Source: Pseudolabrys sp. (GTDB lineage: Bacteria > Pseudomonadota > Alphaproteobacteria > Rhizobiales > Xanthobacteraceae). From it: a stretch of 64,000 nt of DNA. Positions within the stretch are counted from its first letter, which is position 1; each line of letters opens with the position of its first letter. Where the stretch lies: the NCBI GenBank assembly GCA_026125895.1, contig JAHCKG010000003.1, positions 186,001 through 250,000 on the forward strand, written 5' to 3'. Below are positions 36,650-45,990 of this stretch, one piece after another. The notes under the pieces are model-generated. The model was not told the origin of the DNA. It made no database searches and worked only from the letters and a program-made list of their open reading frames with translations. The translations under genes were made by a program, and so were the position numbers.

Positions 36650-37150
36650 CTACTTCTCCAGCATCACCGTCTTGAACTCCGCCGGCAGCACGATCTCCAG
36701 CAATTCGCAGTCGTCGGAATAGCCGAGCACGGTGTGCTTGATCTTCGGCGGCTGGATCCAGCACGCGCCGGCGTGAAAGGTGTGCACGCCTTCGCCCTCG
36801 AACTCGGTCTTGTACCAGCCCTTGAGCACGTAGATCAGTTGCAGATCGACGTCGTGGTAATGCGGCTTGGCGACCTCTTCCGAAACGAAGGGCGGGATAA
36901 AGCGGATGACGTGGCCCTGCACCAGCCCGTCGGTCGCCGGCGCCAGGCCGAGGTCGCGGTACTTGGCGTAGGTGCGCAGGCCCTGGTCGAAGGCCGCTTC
37001 ATCCGGGTGGCTGACGTGGAATTTCTGCTTCGGCCGCTTCTTGGCCCGGGTCTTGGCGGAGACGGCGCGCCGGGCATTCGGTTTGGCCGGTTTGCGGGGA
37101 TGCACCGGTTTTGTCGGCTTCTTCCTTGTTTTCGTTGTCTTTTTGGCCAT
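36650..37150 (-). CDS. Cupin-domain protein with basic N-terminal tail
   Basis: 166 residues. Residues 2-42 are Lys/Pro/Arg-rich (KKTTKTRKKPTKP). The cupin barrel (about 60-160) has the metal-type motif KPHYHDVDLQLIYVLKGW and a second motif HAGACWIQPPKIKH. The histidines HYH and a later His suggest a metal site. Its substrate is unknown. Start ATG 37150 with GGGAGG upstream. It diverges from the next gene. Confidence 0.82.
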   Translation of the reverse strand: MAKKTTKTRKKPTKPVHPRKPAKPNARRAVSAKTRAKKRPKQKFHVSHPDEAAFDQGLRTYAKYRDLGLAPATDGLVQGHVIRFIPPFVSEEVAKPHYHDVDLQLIYVLKGWYKTEFEGEGVHTFHAGACWIQPPKIKHTVLGYSDDCELLEIVLPAEFKTVMLEK

Positions 37151-37183
37151 GAATGCCTCCCGGACGTCCCGCCCGATTGGATC

Positions 37184-37684
37184 ATGGCTGAAGAATTCAT
37201 GGAAGAGCCGCCGGCCCCCGTAACCCGCATTTTCGTCGATGCCGACGCCTGCCCGGTCAAGAACGAGGTCTACCGGGTGGCCGAGCGCTACGGCCTCAAG
37301 GTCTTCATCGTCGCCAACGCCTACATGAACGTGCCGCGCAGCGACCTGATAGAGCGGGTCATCGTGCCGGAGGGGCCGGACGTCGCCGACGGCTGGATCG
37401 CCGAGCGGGCAGGGGCGCTCGATATCGTCATCACCGCCGACATTCCGCTCGCCAGCCGCTGCGTCAAGAACGGCGCGACGGTGCTGTCGCCGACCGGCAA
37501 GCTGTTCGACGACGATTCGATCGGCATGGCGCTCGCCGCGCGCAACCTGATGGCCGATCTGCGCAGCGCCGGCGCGGTGACGCGCGGCCCGCCGCCTTTG
37601 TCGCGGCAGGACGTGTCGCGGTTTCTCAGCGCGCTCGATCTGGCGGTGGTCAGGGTGAAGAGGAAGGTGGGAGGTAAAGCGTAG
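37184..37684 (+). CDS. YaiI/YqxD family protein (DUF188, UPF0178)
   Basis: 166 residues with the conserved N-terminal IFVDADACPVKNEVYRVAER, VIVPEGPDVADGWI, and ITADIPLASRCV motifs of the UPF0178 family. These have a PIN-like fold with conserved acidic residues; the function is not established. It faces away from the cupin gene with a 33-base gap. Confidence 0.9.
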   Translation: MAEEFMEEPPAPVTRIFVDADACPVKNEVYRVAERYGLKVFIVANAYMNVPRSDLIERVIVPEGPDVADGWIAERAGALDIVITADIPLASRCVKNGATVLSPTGKLFDDDSIGMALAARNLMADLRSAGAVTRGPPPLSRQDVSRFLSALDLAVVRVKRKVGGKA

Positions 37685-37691
37685 CGGCAAA

Positions 37692-37767
37692 CTCCGCTCA
37701 TTCCCGCGAAAGCGGGAATCCACTTCTTTGTAAAGTCTGGACCCCCGCTTTCGCGGGGGTGAGCGGA
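37692..37767. repeat. Palindromic element, family C
   Basis: CTCCGCTCATTCCCGCGAAAGC to cgcgggggtgagcgga, 76 bases, between the convergent YaiI-like and pyrE genes. It may serve as a terminator hairpin. Confidence 0.88.
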
Positions 37768-37771
37768 AGGA

Positions 37772-38470
37772 TTATTCGGCGGCAGTTGAAACGCCACCAT
37801 GAGCCTTCGACCATCCGGCCGGGTCGTCGATGAACTTCTCGACCTCGGACAGCATCTTGGGCTCGAAGCGATCCATCTTCTTGGCCACCGCCAGCACGTC
37901 GCGCCAGGTGGTGAGGTAGTGCAGCTTGACGCCGAGATCGCCGAGGACTTTCTCGCCCTCCTTGTAGATGTTGTAGAAGAAGATCACCGCGCAGTGGTCG
38001 CAATGGCCGTCGGCGTCGCGGATCGCCTTGACGAAGTTGACCTTGCTGCGGCCGTCGGTGGCGAGATCCTCGACCAGCAGCACGCGCTGGCCCGGCTTGA
38101 GTTCGCCTTCGATCTGTGCGCCGCGGCCGAAGCCCTTGGGCTTCTTGCGCACATATTGCATCGGCAGGTGCATGCGGTCGGCGACCCAGGCGGCGAAGGG
38201 GATGCCGGCGGTCTCGCCGCCGGCCACGGCGTCGATCTTGTCCCGGCCGATGTCGCGGTCGATGGCATTGACCATGTAGCCCATGATCGCCGAGCGCACG
38301 TCGGGAAAGGAGATCAGCCAGCGCGAGTCGTTATAGACCGGGCTCGCCCAGCCGCTGGTGAAGATGAACGGCTTGTCCGCCATGAAGCGCACCGCGCCGG
38401 TGTCGAGGTACATCCGCGCGGTGAGCTCGGCGATGGTGTTGCGGTCGAGAAAGTGGGCGTCGGTGGTCAT
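37772..38470 (-). CDS. pyrE: Orotate phosphoribosyltransferase
   Basis: 232 residues from ATG 38470 (ATG 38485 is possible). It shows the PRTase PRPP-binding motif VLLVEDLATDGRSK (about 135-148) and catalytic Lys region RKKPKGFGRG. It converts orotate and PRPP to OMP in pyrimidine synthesis. The sequence GETAGIPFAAW is conserved. AAGG precedes the start. Confidence 0.94.
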   Translation of the reverse strand: MTTDAHFLDRNTIAELTARMYLDTGAVRFMADKPFIFTSGWASPVYNDSRWLISFPDVRSAIMGYMVNAIDRDIGRDKIDAVAGGETAGIPFAAWVADRMHLPMQYVRKKPKGFGRGAQIEGELKPGQRVLLVEDLATDGRSKVNFVKAIRDADGHCDHCAVIFFYNIYKEGEKVLGDLGVKLHYLTTWRDVLAVAKKMDRFEPKMLSEVEKFIDDPAGWSKAHGGVSTAAE

Positions 38471-38542
38471 GGGGGCCTTATCCATTCTGTCCGGCCGATG
38501 GATAGAAGACGCTGTTGACCGGCACAAGCCGCAGTTTCTTCT

Positions 38543-38680
38543 TTCCCCTCCCCCCGCGAAGCGGTGGGGAGGGTCGGTGAGCGTCGCTTGCGACGCGAAC
38601 CGGGGTGGGGGGCTTTCGCGAGATGGCCCCCACCCCCGACCCCTCCCCACTGCTCGCTTCGCTCGCGGGGGAGGGGAGAA
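38543..38680. repeat. Intergenic palindrome, family A
   Basis: Starts ttcccctccccccgcgaagc and ends gggggaggggagaa, between pyrE (transcribed leftwards, upstream) and livF. It falls upstream of the pyrE start and downstream of livF. Confidence 0.82.
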
Positions 38681-38688
38681 GATTGCGC

Positions 38689-39400
<712 letters not shown>

Positions 39401-39408
<8 letters not shown>

Positions 39409-40156
39409 GTTTGCGCGTCCCGAGATACACTTCGCGCACGCCGGGATCGGCGGCGATCTCGGCCGGCGAGCCCTGCGTGAAGATGCCGCCACCGACCAGC
39501 ACGATGATGTGCGTGGCGAAGCGGAACACGACATGCATGTCGTGCTCGATGAACAAGAGTGTCAGATCGTCGGACAGGCCGGCGACGACTTCGAAGATCT
39601 CGCCGGATTCCTCGTGCGGCACGCCCGCCGCCGGCTCGTCGAGCAGCAGCACCTTCGGCTTCGTCGCCAGCGCCAGCGCGATCTCGAGCAGACGCTGGCG
39701 GCCGTAGGGCAGTTCGCGCGTCGTCTGATACGCCGCGTCGCCGAGCTTGAGCCGGGCGAGGATGTCGTAGGCTTCCTCGATGGCGTCCTTGTTGCCGGCG
39801 ATGTTCTGCCAGAAACGATCAGCGATGCCGCGCCGCTCGCACACGGCGAGCGTCACCGCTTCGAGCGGGTTGAGGCCCGCAAACAAGGTGTTGATCTGGA
39901 ACGTGCGCGCCAGCCCGCGCTTGACGCGCGCCTGCGGCTTGAGCGCCGTGACGTCCTCGCCGCCGAGCGTGATGCTGCCGGCATTCGGCACCAGCAGGCC
40001 CGTCATCAGGTTGATCAAAGTCGTCTTGCCGGCGCCGTTCGGCCCGATCAGCGCGTAGCGGGCGCCGACCGGCAGATCGATGTCGATGTCGCGCGCCACG
40101 ACCAGCGAGCCGAAGCTCTTCTGCACGCCGCGCGCACTCAATGCGACGGTGCTCAT
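39401..40156 (-). CDS. livG: Branched-chain amino acid-type ABC transporter ATPase LivG
   Basis: 251 residues. Walker A GPNGAGKTT (about 38-46), RTFQINTLFAG Q-loop, LPYGRQRLLEIALAL signature region, LLLDEPAAGVPHEE. The signature LSGGQ is changed to LPYGRQ, as usual in LivG proteins. Overlaps livM by 4 bases and livF by 8. Confidence 0.93.
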
Positions 40157-41142
40157 GCGCGCCTCCAGCGCTTCATGAGTTTGGATAAGCCGCCGAGAAT
40201 GCCGTTCGGCAGCAGCATCACCACGACGACCAGCAGGATGCCGATCCAGAAATACCAGAACTGCGGCGCGATGCCGGAGAACTGATCGCGCGCGATCATG
40301 AACACGGCGGCACCGATCAGGCCGCCATAGAGCCGCCCGGCGCCGCCGAGCACCAGCATCACCAGCACGTCGGCCGAGCGCTCGAAGCTCAGGACCTCGA
40401 GCGACACGGTCTCGGTGGTCTGCGCCAGCACCGCGCCGGCGATGCCGGCGATGATAGCGGCGATCGTGTAGATCTTGCGGATATGGGCGCGGCTGTCGGC
40501 GCCGATCGCCGGCATGCGTACGAAGTTCTCGCGGATGCCGCGCAGCGCCAGGCCGAACGGCGAATTGATCAGCCGCCGCGTCGCAAGAAACACCACGAAC
40601 AGCACGCCGAGCGCGTAGCCATAGGCGGTGTGGCCGTAGAGATCGAACTTGAAGATGCCGAATACCGGCCGCACATCGATGCCCTGCAAGCCGTCGGAGC
40701 CGCCGGTCAGCCAGCCGGCGCTGTTGGCCGCTTCATGCAGCAAGAGGCCGAGACCGAGCGTGATCATGATCAGCGTCAGGTGGCGGAAGCGCGAAATGAT
40801 GAAACTCGACGCATAGCCGACCAGCCCGGACAGCGCCGCGGCCACCAGCAGGCCGCTGAACGGCTCGCCCCAGACGAACTTGCTGAACAGGCCGGCGGTG
40901 TAGGCGCCGATGCCGAAAAATGCCGCGTGGCCGAGCGAGACGATGCCGGCGTAGCCGAGGATCAGGTCGAGCGACAGCGCGAACAGTCCGGTGATGGCGA
41001 TCTGGCTGGCGAGCGACAGATAGGTCGGGAACAGCCAGAACGGCAGCAGCGTCGCCAGCCAGAACGCGATCTCGATTCCCCGCCAGCGGGTCTGGCGCTG
41101 CAGATAGCCTTGCGGGGTGAGGGTAGTGCTGACTTCACTCAT
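40153..41142 (-). CDS. livM: Branched-chain amino acid-type ABC transporter permease LivM
   Basis: 329 residues from ATG 41142 preceded by GGAG. About nine membrane segments; the LivM motif LGYAGIVSLGHAAFFGIGAYT is typical. A 170-base gap with a palindrome separates it from livH. It forms the channel with LivH. Confidence 0.93.
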   Translation of the reverse strand: MSEVSTTLTPQGYLQRQTRWRGIEIAFWLATLLPFWLFPTYLSLASQIAITGLFALSLDLILGYAGIVSLGHAAFFGIGAYTAGLFSKFVWGEPFSGLLVAAALSGLVGYASSFIISRFRHLTLIMITLGLGLLLHEAANSAGWLTGGSDGLQGIDVRPVFGIFKFDLYGHTAYGYALGVLFVVFLATRRLINSPFGLALRGIRENFVRMPAIGADSRAHIRKIYTIAAIIAGIAGAVLAQTTETVSLEVLSFERSADVLVMLVLGGAGRLYGGLIGAAVFMIARDQFSGIAPQFWYFWIGILLVVVVMLLPNGILGGLSKLMKRWRRA

Positions 41143-41186
41143 CGGCGCCGCTCCAAACTCCAGCGGCACGCGCAATCTTCTCCGTC

Positions 41187-41275
41187 GTCATGGCCGGGCT
41201 TGTCCCGGCCATCCACGCCTTGCTTCCTGGCAGGAAGACGTGGATGCCCGGCATAAAGCCGGGCATGACGGCGAG
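41187..41275. repeat. Intergenic palindrome, family D
   Basis: About 89 bases: cgtcatggccgggcttgtcc to aagccgggcatgacgg with inner inverted ccacgcctt...cgtggatg. It lies between livH and livM, inside the operon. Confidence 0.82.
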
Positions 41276-41311
41276 TATGAGGTGCGGTTGGTGCGAAAAT
41301 CTGCATCCCCA

Positions 41312-42175
41312 TCACCGCCTCCCGAACAGGCCGGCGGGGCGCCACATCAGCACCGCCACCATCACCAGATAAATGAGGAAGGCGCCGAGCTCCGGCACGT
41401 AATACTTGCCGGCGATGTCTGACACGCCGATCAGGCAGGCGGCGGCAAACGAGCCGGCGATCGAGCCGAGGCCGCCGACCGAAACGATGATCAGCACATA
41501 GACCAGGTAGACGAAGGCGAATTGCGGGTCGAGGCCGACGATCTCGATCGCCAGCGCGCCGCCGAGGCCGGCGAGTCCCGAGCCGAGCGCGAAGGTGACG
41601 GCGAAGGTGCGATCGACGTCGATGCCGAGGCCGCGCGCCATGCGCTGGTTGTCCACCGCGGCGCGCACCTGGGCGCCGAAGCGCGTGTGCTCCAGCGTCA
41701 TCACCAGCAGCACGGTGACGGCGATCCCGACCGCGACCAGGAACAGCCGGTAGATCCCGAGATTGAGGCCGAGCACGCCGATCGAGCCGCGCAGATAGCT
41801 CGGCATCGCGATCGGCTGCTGCGTGGTACCGAAGAACCAGGCGGCGATGGCCACCGAGATGAAGGCCAGCCCGATGGTCAGCAGCACCTGGTCGAGATCG
41901 GTGGCGCGGTACAGCCGCCGATACAAGGTGCGCTCCACCGCGACGCTGACCAGCGCCGCGGCGGCAAAGGCGACCGGCAGCGTCAAGAAGAAATTCCAGT
42001 GATAGTCCTTCATCAGCACGACGGTGACGTAGGCGCCGAGCATGGCGAAGGCGCAGTGCGCCAGATTGACGAAATTCATCAGGCCGAGCGTCACCGACAT
42101 GCCGACCGAGAGCACGAACAGCAGCATGCCGTAGGCGATGCCGTCGAACAGGACGCCGAAGACGGGAGGGAGCAT
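41312..42175 (-). CDS. livH: Branched-chain amino acid-type ABC transporter permease LivH
   Basis: 287 residues from ATG 42175 (GTG 42178 also possible). About eight membrane segments, with GLMNFVNLAHCAFAMLGAY near the N-terminus and SVGGLGSIAGSFAAA. Partner of LivM. The binding protein livK lies 243 bases upstream. Confidence 0.93.
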   Translation of the reverse strand: MLPPVFGVLFDGIAYGMLLFVLSVGMSVTLGLMNFVNLAHCAFAMLGAYVTVVLMKDYHWNFFLTLPVAFAAAALVSVAVERTLYRRLYRATDLDQVLLTIGLAFISVAIAAWFFGTTQQPIAMPSYLRGSIGVLGLNLGIYRLFLVAVGIAVTVLLVMTLEHTRFGAQVRAAVDNQRMARGLGIDVDRTFAVTFALGSGLAGLGGALAIEIVGLDPQFAFVYLVYVLIIVSVGGLGSIAGSFAAACLIGVSDIAGKYYVPELGAFLIYLVMVAVLMWRPAGLFGRR

Positions 42176-42362
42176 CACAGCCGCGTTGCGTCCTTCATGG
42201 GTTCGCTTGTGTTGTTACCGTTGTCACGCCTTTCGGCGGCCGTCCGAATCCAGCCACGGAGGCCGTCAACGCCCATAGCAAAACTTCGCGGCGTTGGCAC
42301 TCGTTTCCAGCGTCGCGGGGCGCCGGCGGCCCGGTGTCGGCCCCATGTCCCGTCGTGCGAAA

Positions 42363-42390
42363 ATGGGGCGACCGCCCGCGGCCGCCCCAT
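42363..42390 (-). terminator. Hairpin after livK
   Basis: 8-base stem ATGGGGCG / CGCCCCAT (42363-42370, 42383-42390). It follows the livK stop on the minus strand and may lower read-through into livHMGF. There is no strong U tract. Confidence 0.5.
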
Positions 42391-42418
42391 CCGCAACGTT
42401 GCGTTGCGATGCCGGCTG

Positions 42419-43603
42419 CTACTGCTTCTTCATCGCCGCCTTCACCGGGTCCTTCACGTCGGGGACCTTGTCGATCTCGACATTGGCCAGCTTGCCGCCG
42501 ACCTTGTCGACCCGGCGGATGTAGATGGTCTCGACCGCATCGCGGGTTTCCGGATCGATCATCATCGGCCCGCGCGGGCTTTCCCACTTCATGCCTTTGA
42601 CCGCGGCGATCAGCTCCTCGCCGCCGAGCTTGCCCTTGGTCTTCTTGATGGCTTCGTAGATGACATGCATGCCGTCGTAGCCGCCGACCGAGAGGAAGTT
42701 CGGGTTCTCGTCCTTGGCGATCTTCCGGTAAGCGGCGACGAATTCGCCGTTCATCTTCGATTTGTGATTGTGATCGTAGTTCCAGGCGGTGATGATGCCG
42801 GCGGCGGCATCGCCCATCTGGTGCAATGCGGCTTCCTCGGTCAGTTCGCCGGTGCCGAGCACGCGGGTCTTCGCCGCGTTCAACCCGCGCTCGGCGAGCG
42901 CCTTGCCGAAGGCCGCCGGCTGCGCGCCGGCCGGCACGAAGACGAAGATCGCCTGCGGGTCGAGGTCCTTGGCGCGCTGCACGTAGGCAGAGAAGTCAGG
43001 GTTCGCGACCGCCATGCGCACCGAGCCGACGATCTCGCCGCCGCCCGCCTTGAAGGCGCGAATGAAGCCCTGTTCGGCGTCGTGGCCCGGCGCGTAGTCG
43101 GACGCCATCGTGTAGGCCTTCTTGATGCCGTTCTTGGCCGCCCAGGCGCCCAGCGTTTCGGTCACCATCGGCAGCGTGAACGAGGTGCGCGTGCAATAGG
43201 GCGACTTCTCGGTGATGATCGAAGTCGCCGCGTTCATGATCACCATCAGTTTCTTGGCCTCGGCCGAAACGCCGCAGGCGGTGATCGCGTTTGGCGTCAG
43301 CACGAAGCCGGCGAGAACGTCGATCTTGTCACGCACGATCAGCTCTTCGGCGAGCCGCTTGGCGACCGGCGGATTGATGCCGCCGACGTCCTTGCGGATG
43401 ATTTCGATCTTGCGGCCGGCGACGCTGTCGCCGTGCTTCTGCATGTAGAGTTTGATGCCGTTATCGATCTGCGTCGCGGTTTCGGCGAACTGGCCCGAAT
43501 AGGGCAGGATGACGCCGATCTTGATGGTCTCCGCGGCCTGGCTTGCACCGGTCGTCAGCGCCAGCGCGCATGCGGCAACGCCGGCTTGAAACAGCCTCCT
43601 CAT
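42419..43603 (-). CDS. ABC transporter substrate-binding protein (LivK/HAAT type)
   Basis: 394 residues from ATG 43603 with a signal peptide (LFQAGVAACALALTTGASQA, cleaved before AET). The mature Leu/Ile/Val-binding fold starts IKIGVILPYSGQFAETA. It delivers an amino acid, amide or aromatic acid to LivHMGF. The true ligand is unknown. Three 14-base tandem repeats lie directly upstream (43632-43673). Confidence 0.92.
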   Translation of the reverse strand: MRRLFQAGVAACALALTTGASQAAETIKIGVILPYSGQFAETATQIDNGIKLYMQKHGDSVAGRKIEIIRKDVGGINPPVAKRLAEELIVRDKIDVLAGFVLTPNAITACGVSAEAKKLMVIMNAATSIITEKSPYCTRTSFTLPMVTETLGAWAAKNGIKKAYTMASDYAPGHDAEQGFIRAFKAGGGEIVGSVRMAVANPDFSAYVQRAKDLDPQAIFVFVPAGAQPAAFGKALAERGLNAAKTRVLGTGELTEEAALHQMGDAAAGIITAWNYDHNHKSKMNGEFVAAYRKIAKDENPNFLSVGGYDGMHVIYEAIKKTKGKLGGEELIAAVKGMKWESPRGPMMIDPETRDAVETIYIRRVDKVGGKLANVEIDKVPDVKDPVKAAMKKQ

Positions 43604-43631
43604 TGGTATCCTCCCATGTCGATACTTGTTT

Positions 43632-43673
43632 GTTCTGAACTTGTCGTTTCGAACGTGTCGTTCTGAACTTGCC
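43632..43673. repeat. Three tandem 14-base repeats upstream of the livK-type gene
   Basis: Units gttctgaacttgtc (43632-43645), gtttcgaacgtgtc (43646-43659) and gttctgaacttgcc (43660-43673), directly adjacent. They start 29 bases before the livK ATG. They may be an operator array or iteron-like regulatory repeats. The rest of 43604-43893 (290 bases) shows no other clear feature. Confidence 0.8.
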
Positions 43674-43893
43674 GTTTGAGGGCTTGGCGTATCGTTGCGG
43701 CTGCGAGAATGCCTCAGCTCTCCGCCAGGAGGAAGCCCGCGCAAGAGCGACCGCATGCGACATGCGTAGCAATGCCGCACCGCATCGCGGTACGGCCAGT
43801 CACTTGGTAGGTTGCCGAGGCGGGCGCCCGGCCGCGTCGCGGCCGGGACGCTTCGATAAGTTTGTTTTGCGCTGCGAAGCGCGCGGAAGTCAC

Positions 43894-44766
43894 CTAGGAC
43901 AGCGACAACGTCGCCTTCTCGTATTGCCCATTGCCCATCCCGCCTTCCGGGAAGATGCCGTGGGCAGCGATCCACTCGAAGGATTCCTCGTACACTTCCT
44001 TGGTGTAGGGCTCGAACACCAGGCGCTCGCCGGGGCCCCAGCGCCGCGTGTCCATCTTGGCGTGGAAGCGGTCGGGGAACTCGTTCTTGTAATAGTGCGT
44101 GTAGAGCTCCGGCCGCAGGTCGATGTCGCGCTGCGCCTTGCGCAGGGCGCGGAAGAACTTGCGCAGGTCCTCCGGGTCCGGATCGCCGTGGATCATGGTC
44201 GAGATCATGAAGGTCGCGTCGATCACCTTACGGAAGCCGAGCTGCTCGGCGAAGTAATACGGCCCGTTGAACAGGTGCACCGCCGGCGCCGAACCTTCGA
44301 ACAAATGCTCCATGCGCTTGAACAGCATGCCGGTCTCGTAGCGCAGGTTGATCTGCTCGGGCTTGAGATACTGCTCGAGCGATTGCACCGTGGCGTAATG
44401 GCTGCCCGACTGGTAGCCGACCGAGATCGGCACGCCGGCGAGATCCTCCGGCGTTTTGATCTTGGAGTCCGGCGCGACGAAGATGCCCGCGGTCGCCACC
44501 GAATAGACGTCGGTCAGCATGCGGCCGTGGCCGTTCGAGGCCGCGACATTGACGGTCCAGTGGCATGCGCAAGAGACGCTGGCCTTGCGGCCTTCCTCGA
44601 ATGACTGGAAGGCGCCGACCTTGTCGCCCTTGTCGTGAATCTTGCCGTCGCTGGCGCGCATCAGCTCGCGGAATTCGTAGTCGAGGCCTTCGTCGATGAA
44701 ATAACCCTTCTCGTCCGCCACCCACTCCTGCAGGCGGAAATGCGGTTCGATGATGAATTTGGCCAT
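43894..44766 (-). CDS. NMT1/THI5-like (periplasmic-binding-fold) protein without signal peptide
   Basis: 290 residues that look like an SsuA/THI5-type binding-protein domain: EPHFRLQEWVADEKGYFIDEGLDYEF at the start, DVYSVATAGIFVAPDSKIKT and GVPISVGYQSGSHYATVQ in the middle. No signal peptide or lipobox is seen; the first residues MAKFIIEPHF are the fold itself. So it may be cytoplasmic, perhaps an enzyme or intracellular sensor. Next to a GntR regulator and a liv importer. Function not assigned. Confidence 0.65.
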   Translation of the reverse strand: MAKFIIEPHFRLQEWVADEKGYFIDEGLDYEFRELMRASDGKIHDKGDKVGAFQSFEEGRKASVSCACHWTVNVAASNGHGRMLTDVYSVATAGIFVAPDSKIKTPEDLAGVPISVGYQSGSHYATVQSLEQYLKPEQINLRYETGMLFKRMEHLFEGSAPAVHLFNGPYYFAEQLGFRKVIDATFMISTMIHGDPDPEDLRKFFRALRKAQRDIDLRPELYTHYYKNEFPDRFHAKMDTRRWGPGERLVFEPYTKEVYEESFEWIAAHGIFPEGGMGNGQYEKATLSLS

Positions 44767-44814
44767 GCGTTTTCTCCCGTTTTGTTTGCTTCTTTGACTT
44801 GGTCGTAAGCCAGA

Positions 44815-44953
44815 CCCGTCACCCTGAGGAGCGAGCGAAGCGAGCCTCGAAGGGCGACGGCCGAGGGGTCTGGGCCGTTCATCCTTCGAGGGCCGCCGTC
44901 AGCGCGTTTACGCGCGTCTTTGACGCGCGATGGCGGCCACCTCAGGATGGCGG
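44815..44953. repeat. Intergenic palindrome, family B
   Basis: cccgtcaccctgaggagcga to cctcaggatggcgg, about 139 bases, between the NMT1-like and GntR genes (both minus strand). Inner part contains gcgcgtttacgcgcg. Confidence 0.82.
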
Positions 44954-44973
44954 AGAACGGTTGGTCGTCGGCG

Positions 44974-45777
44974 CTAACAACATGAGCCCTTCTCCTCCTC
45001 ATGCTCATGCGACCCGTGCTCGGCAACGCGCCGGGCGCGAATCATCTTGACGTGATCGTTCATCAGCGCGCGCGCCGCAGAGGCGTCGCGCAGCTCGATG
45101 AGATCGACGAGCTTTGAGTGAATTTCGAGGATGTGCTGCGCGAGCTTCGCCGTCGCCGTGACGTTGCGGCGCGGCCAGGAGATGTGTTCGAGCGACATCA
45201 ACTGCACGACGATGACGCGGTTGTGCGAGGCTTCCGCCACGGCAAGATGAAAGTCGCGCGACAGGCGCGTGAAGAGGTCGAGGTCGTCCATCGCCGCTTC
45301 GGCGTCGGCGAGCAACTGGCGCAACTTGGCGATGTCGGCGGAAGTGGCGTGCTCGGCGGCGAGTTCGGCGCCGAGCGTTTCGATGGCGCGCTGGACATCC
45401 ATGATTTCGGCGGCGGAGACGCCGGTGAGATCGAGCTGCACGGCGAGCGCCTCGGCGAACAGCCGCGGATTGCCGTGGGCGATGCGGGCGCCGCCGCCTT
45501 TGCCCATGCGGATTTCGACAATGCCGAGCGCCTCCAGCGTGCGCAGCGCGTCGCGGGCGACGATGCGGCTGGTGCCGAAGCGGGCGGCGAGATCCTTCTC
45601 GGTGCCGAGAAAGTCGCCGGGCTTGAGCGTCTTGGCGAACAGTTCGTCGCGCACCTGGGCGACGATCTGCGCGGAGAGGGAAGAGGAGCGGCCGGCGAAC
45701 ATGATGCGCGCGGTGAGCTGGCCGCTCATCGCGACCGGCACTCCCAGAGCCGTTTTAGCCTTGCTGCTGCGCGGCAT
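44974..45777 (-). CDS. GntR-family regulator (FadR/FCD subgroup)
   Basis: 267 residues. Winged HTH about 35-105 with GDFLGTEKDLAARFGTSRIVARDALRTLE; C-terminal all-helical FCD domain with DFHLAVAEASHN and HLxILxxIxxRD-like region. The C-terminus ends HGSHEHEEEKGSCC, a His/Glu/Cys-rich tail that could bind metal. FCD regulators respond to carboxylic acids. The three AGATA/TATCT palindromes upstream could be its operators. Confidence 0.88.
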   Translation of the reverse strand: MPRSSKAKTALGVPVAMSGQLTARIMFAGRSSSLSAQIVAQVRDELFAKTLKPGDFLGTEKDLAARFGTSRIVARDALRTLEALGIVEIRMGKGGGARIAHGNPRLFAEALAVQLDLTGVSAAEIMDVQRAIETLGAELAAEHATSADIAKLRQLLADAEAAMDDLDLFTRLSRDFHLAVAEASHNRVIVVQLMSLEHISWPRRNVTATAKLAQHILEIHSKLVDLIELRDASAARALMNDHVKMIRARRVAEHGSHEHEEEKGSCC

Positions 45778-45870
45778 CGGCGGTCCTCCGTGCGTCCGCG
45801 GGGCCGGCCTCTTCGGACCGGCATCTCACCGAACGCCCCTGGAGTATGTCAGCACCGGATACGATAGTAA

Positions 45871-45881
45871 AGATACTATCT
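45871..45881. promoter_or_regulatory. Palindrome AGATA-C-TATCT
   Basis: First of three related palindromes (arms AGATA/TATCT, 1-base spacer) in the region between gntR (-) and the RHH-RAMA-like gene (+). It overlaps gatagtaaagatactatc, a wider inverted repeat (45863-45880), and is followed at 45882-45898 by TATGTCGG-C-CCGACATA. Confidence 0.6.
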
Positions 45882-45898
45882 TATGTCGGCCCGACATA
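45882..45898. promoter_or_regulatory. 17-base perfect palindrome TATGTCGGCCCGACATA
   Basis: Two 8-base arms around one central C, adjacent to the first AGATA palindrome and before the gntR start. It has a different consensus from its neighbours, so a separate regulator may bind. Confidence 0.5.
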
Positions 45899-45925
45899 GG
45901 TAATTCAGTAGGTTTCAGGTTGTAA

Positions 45926-45938
45926 AGATAATTTATCT
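45926..45938. promoter_or_regulatory. Palindrome AGATA-ATT-TATCT
   Basis: Second related palindrome, 3-base spacer. The third copy starts exactly 30 bases downstream, about three helical turns, which suits cooperative binding. Confidence 0.6.
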
Positions 45939-45955
45939 GCTCTTCTCTCTTTGAT

Positions 45956-45968
45956 AGATATTATATCT
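45956..45968. promoter_or_regulatory. Palindrome AGATA-TTA-TATCT before the RHH-RAMA-like gene
   Basis: Third related palindrome, extended to TAGATAT-T-ATATCTA (45955-45969). It ends 22 bases before the ATG at 45991, so a protein bound here would block transcription or translation start. Confidence 0.65.
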
Positions 45969-45990
45969 ATATCAGAAACGGAGAGTCGCC

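Noticed and set aside
45871-45968. CRISPR-like repeats
   Set aside because: The palindromes are short, not direct repeats with regular spacers, and no cas gene is present.
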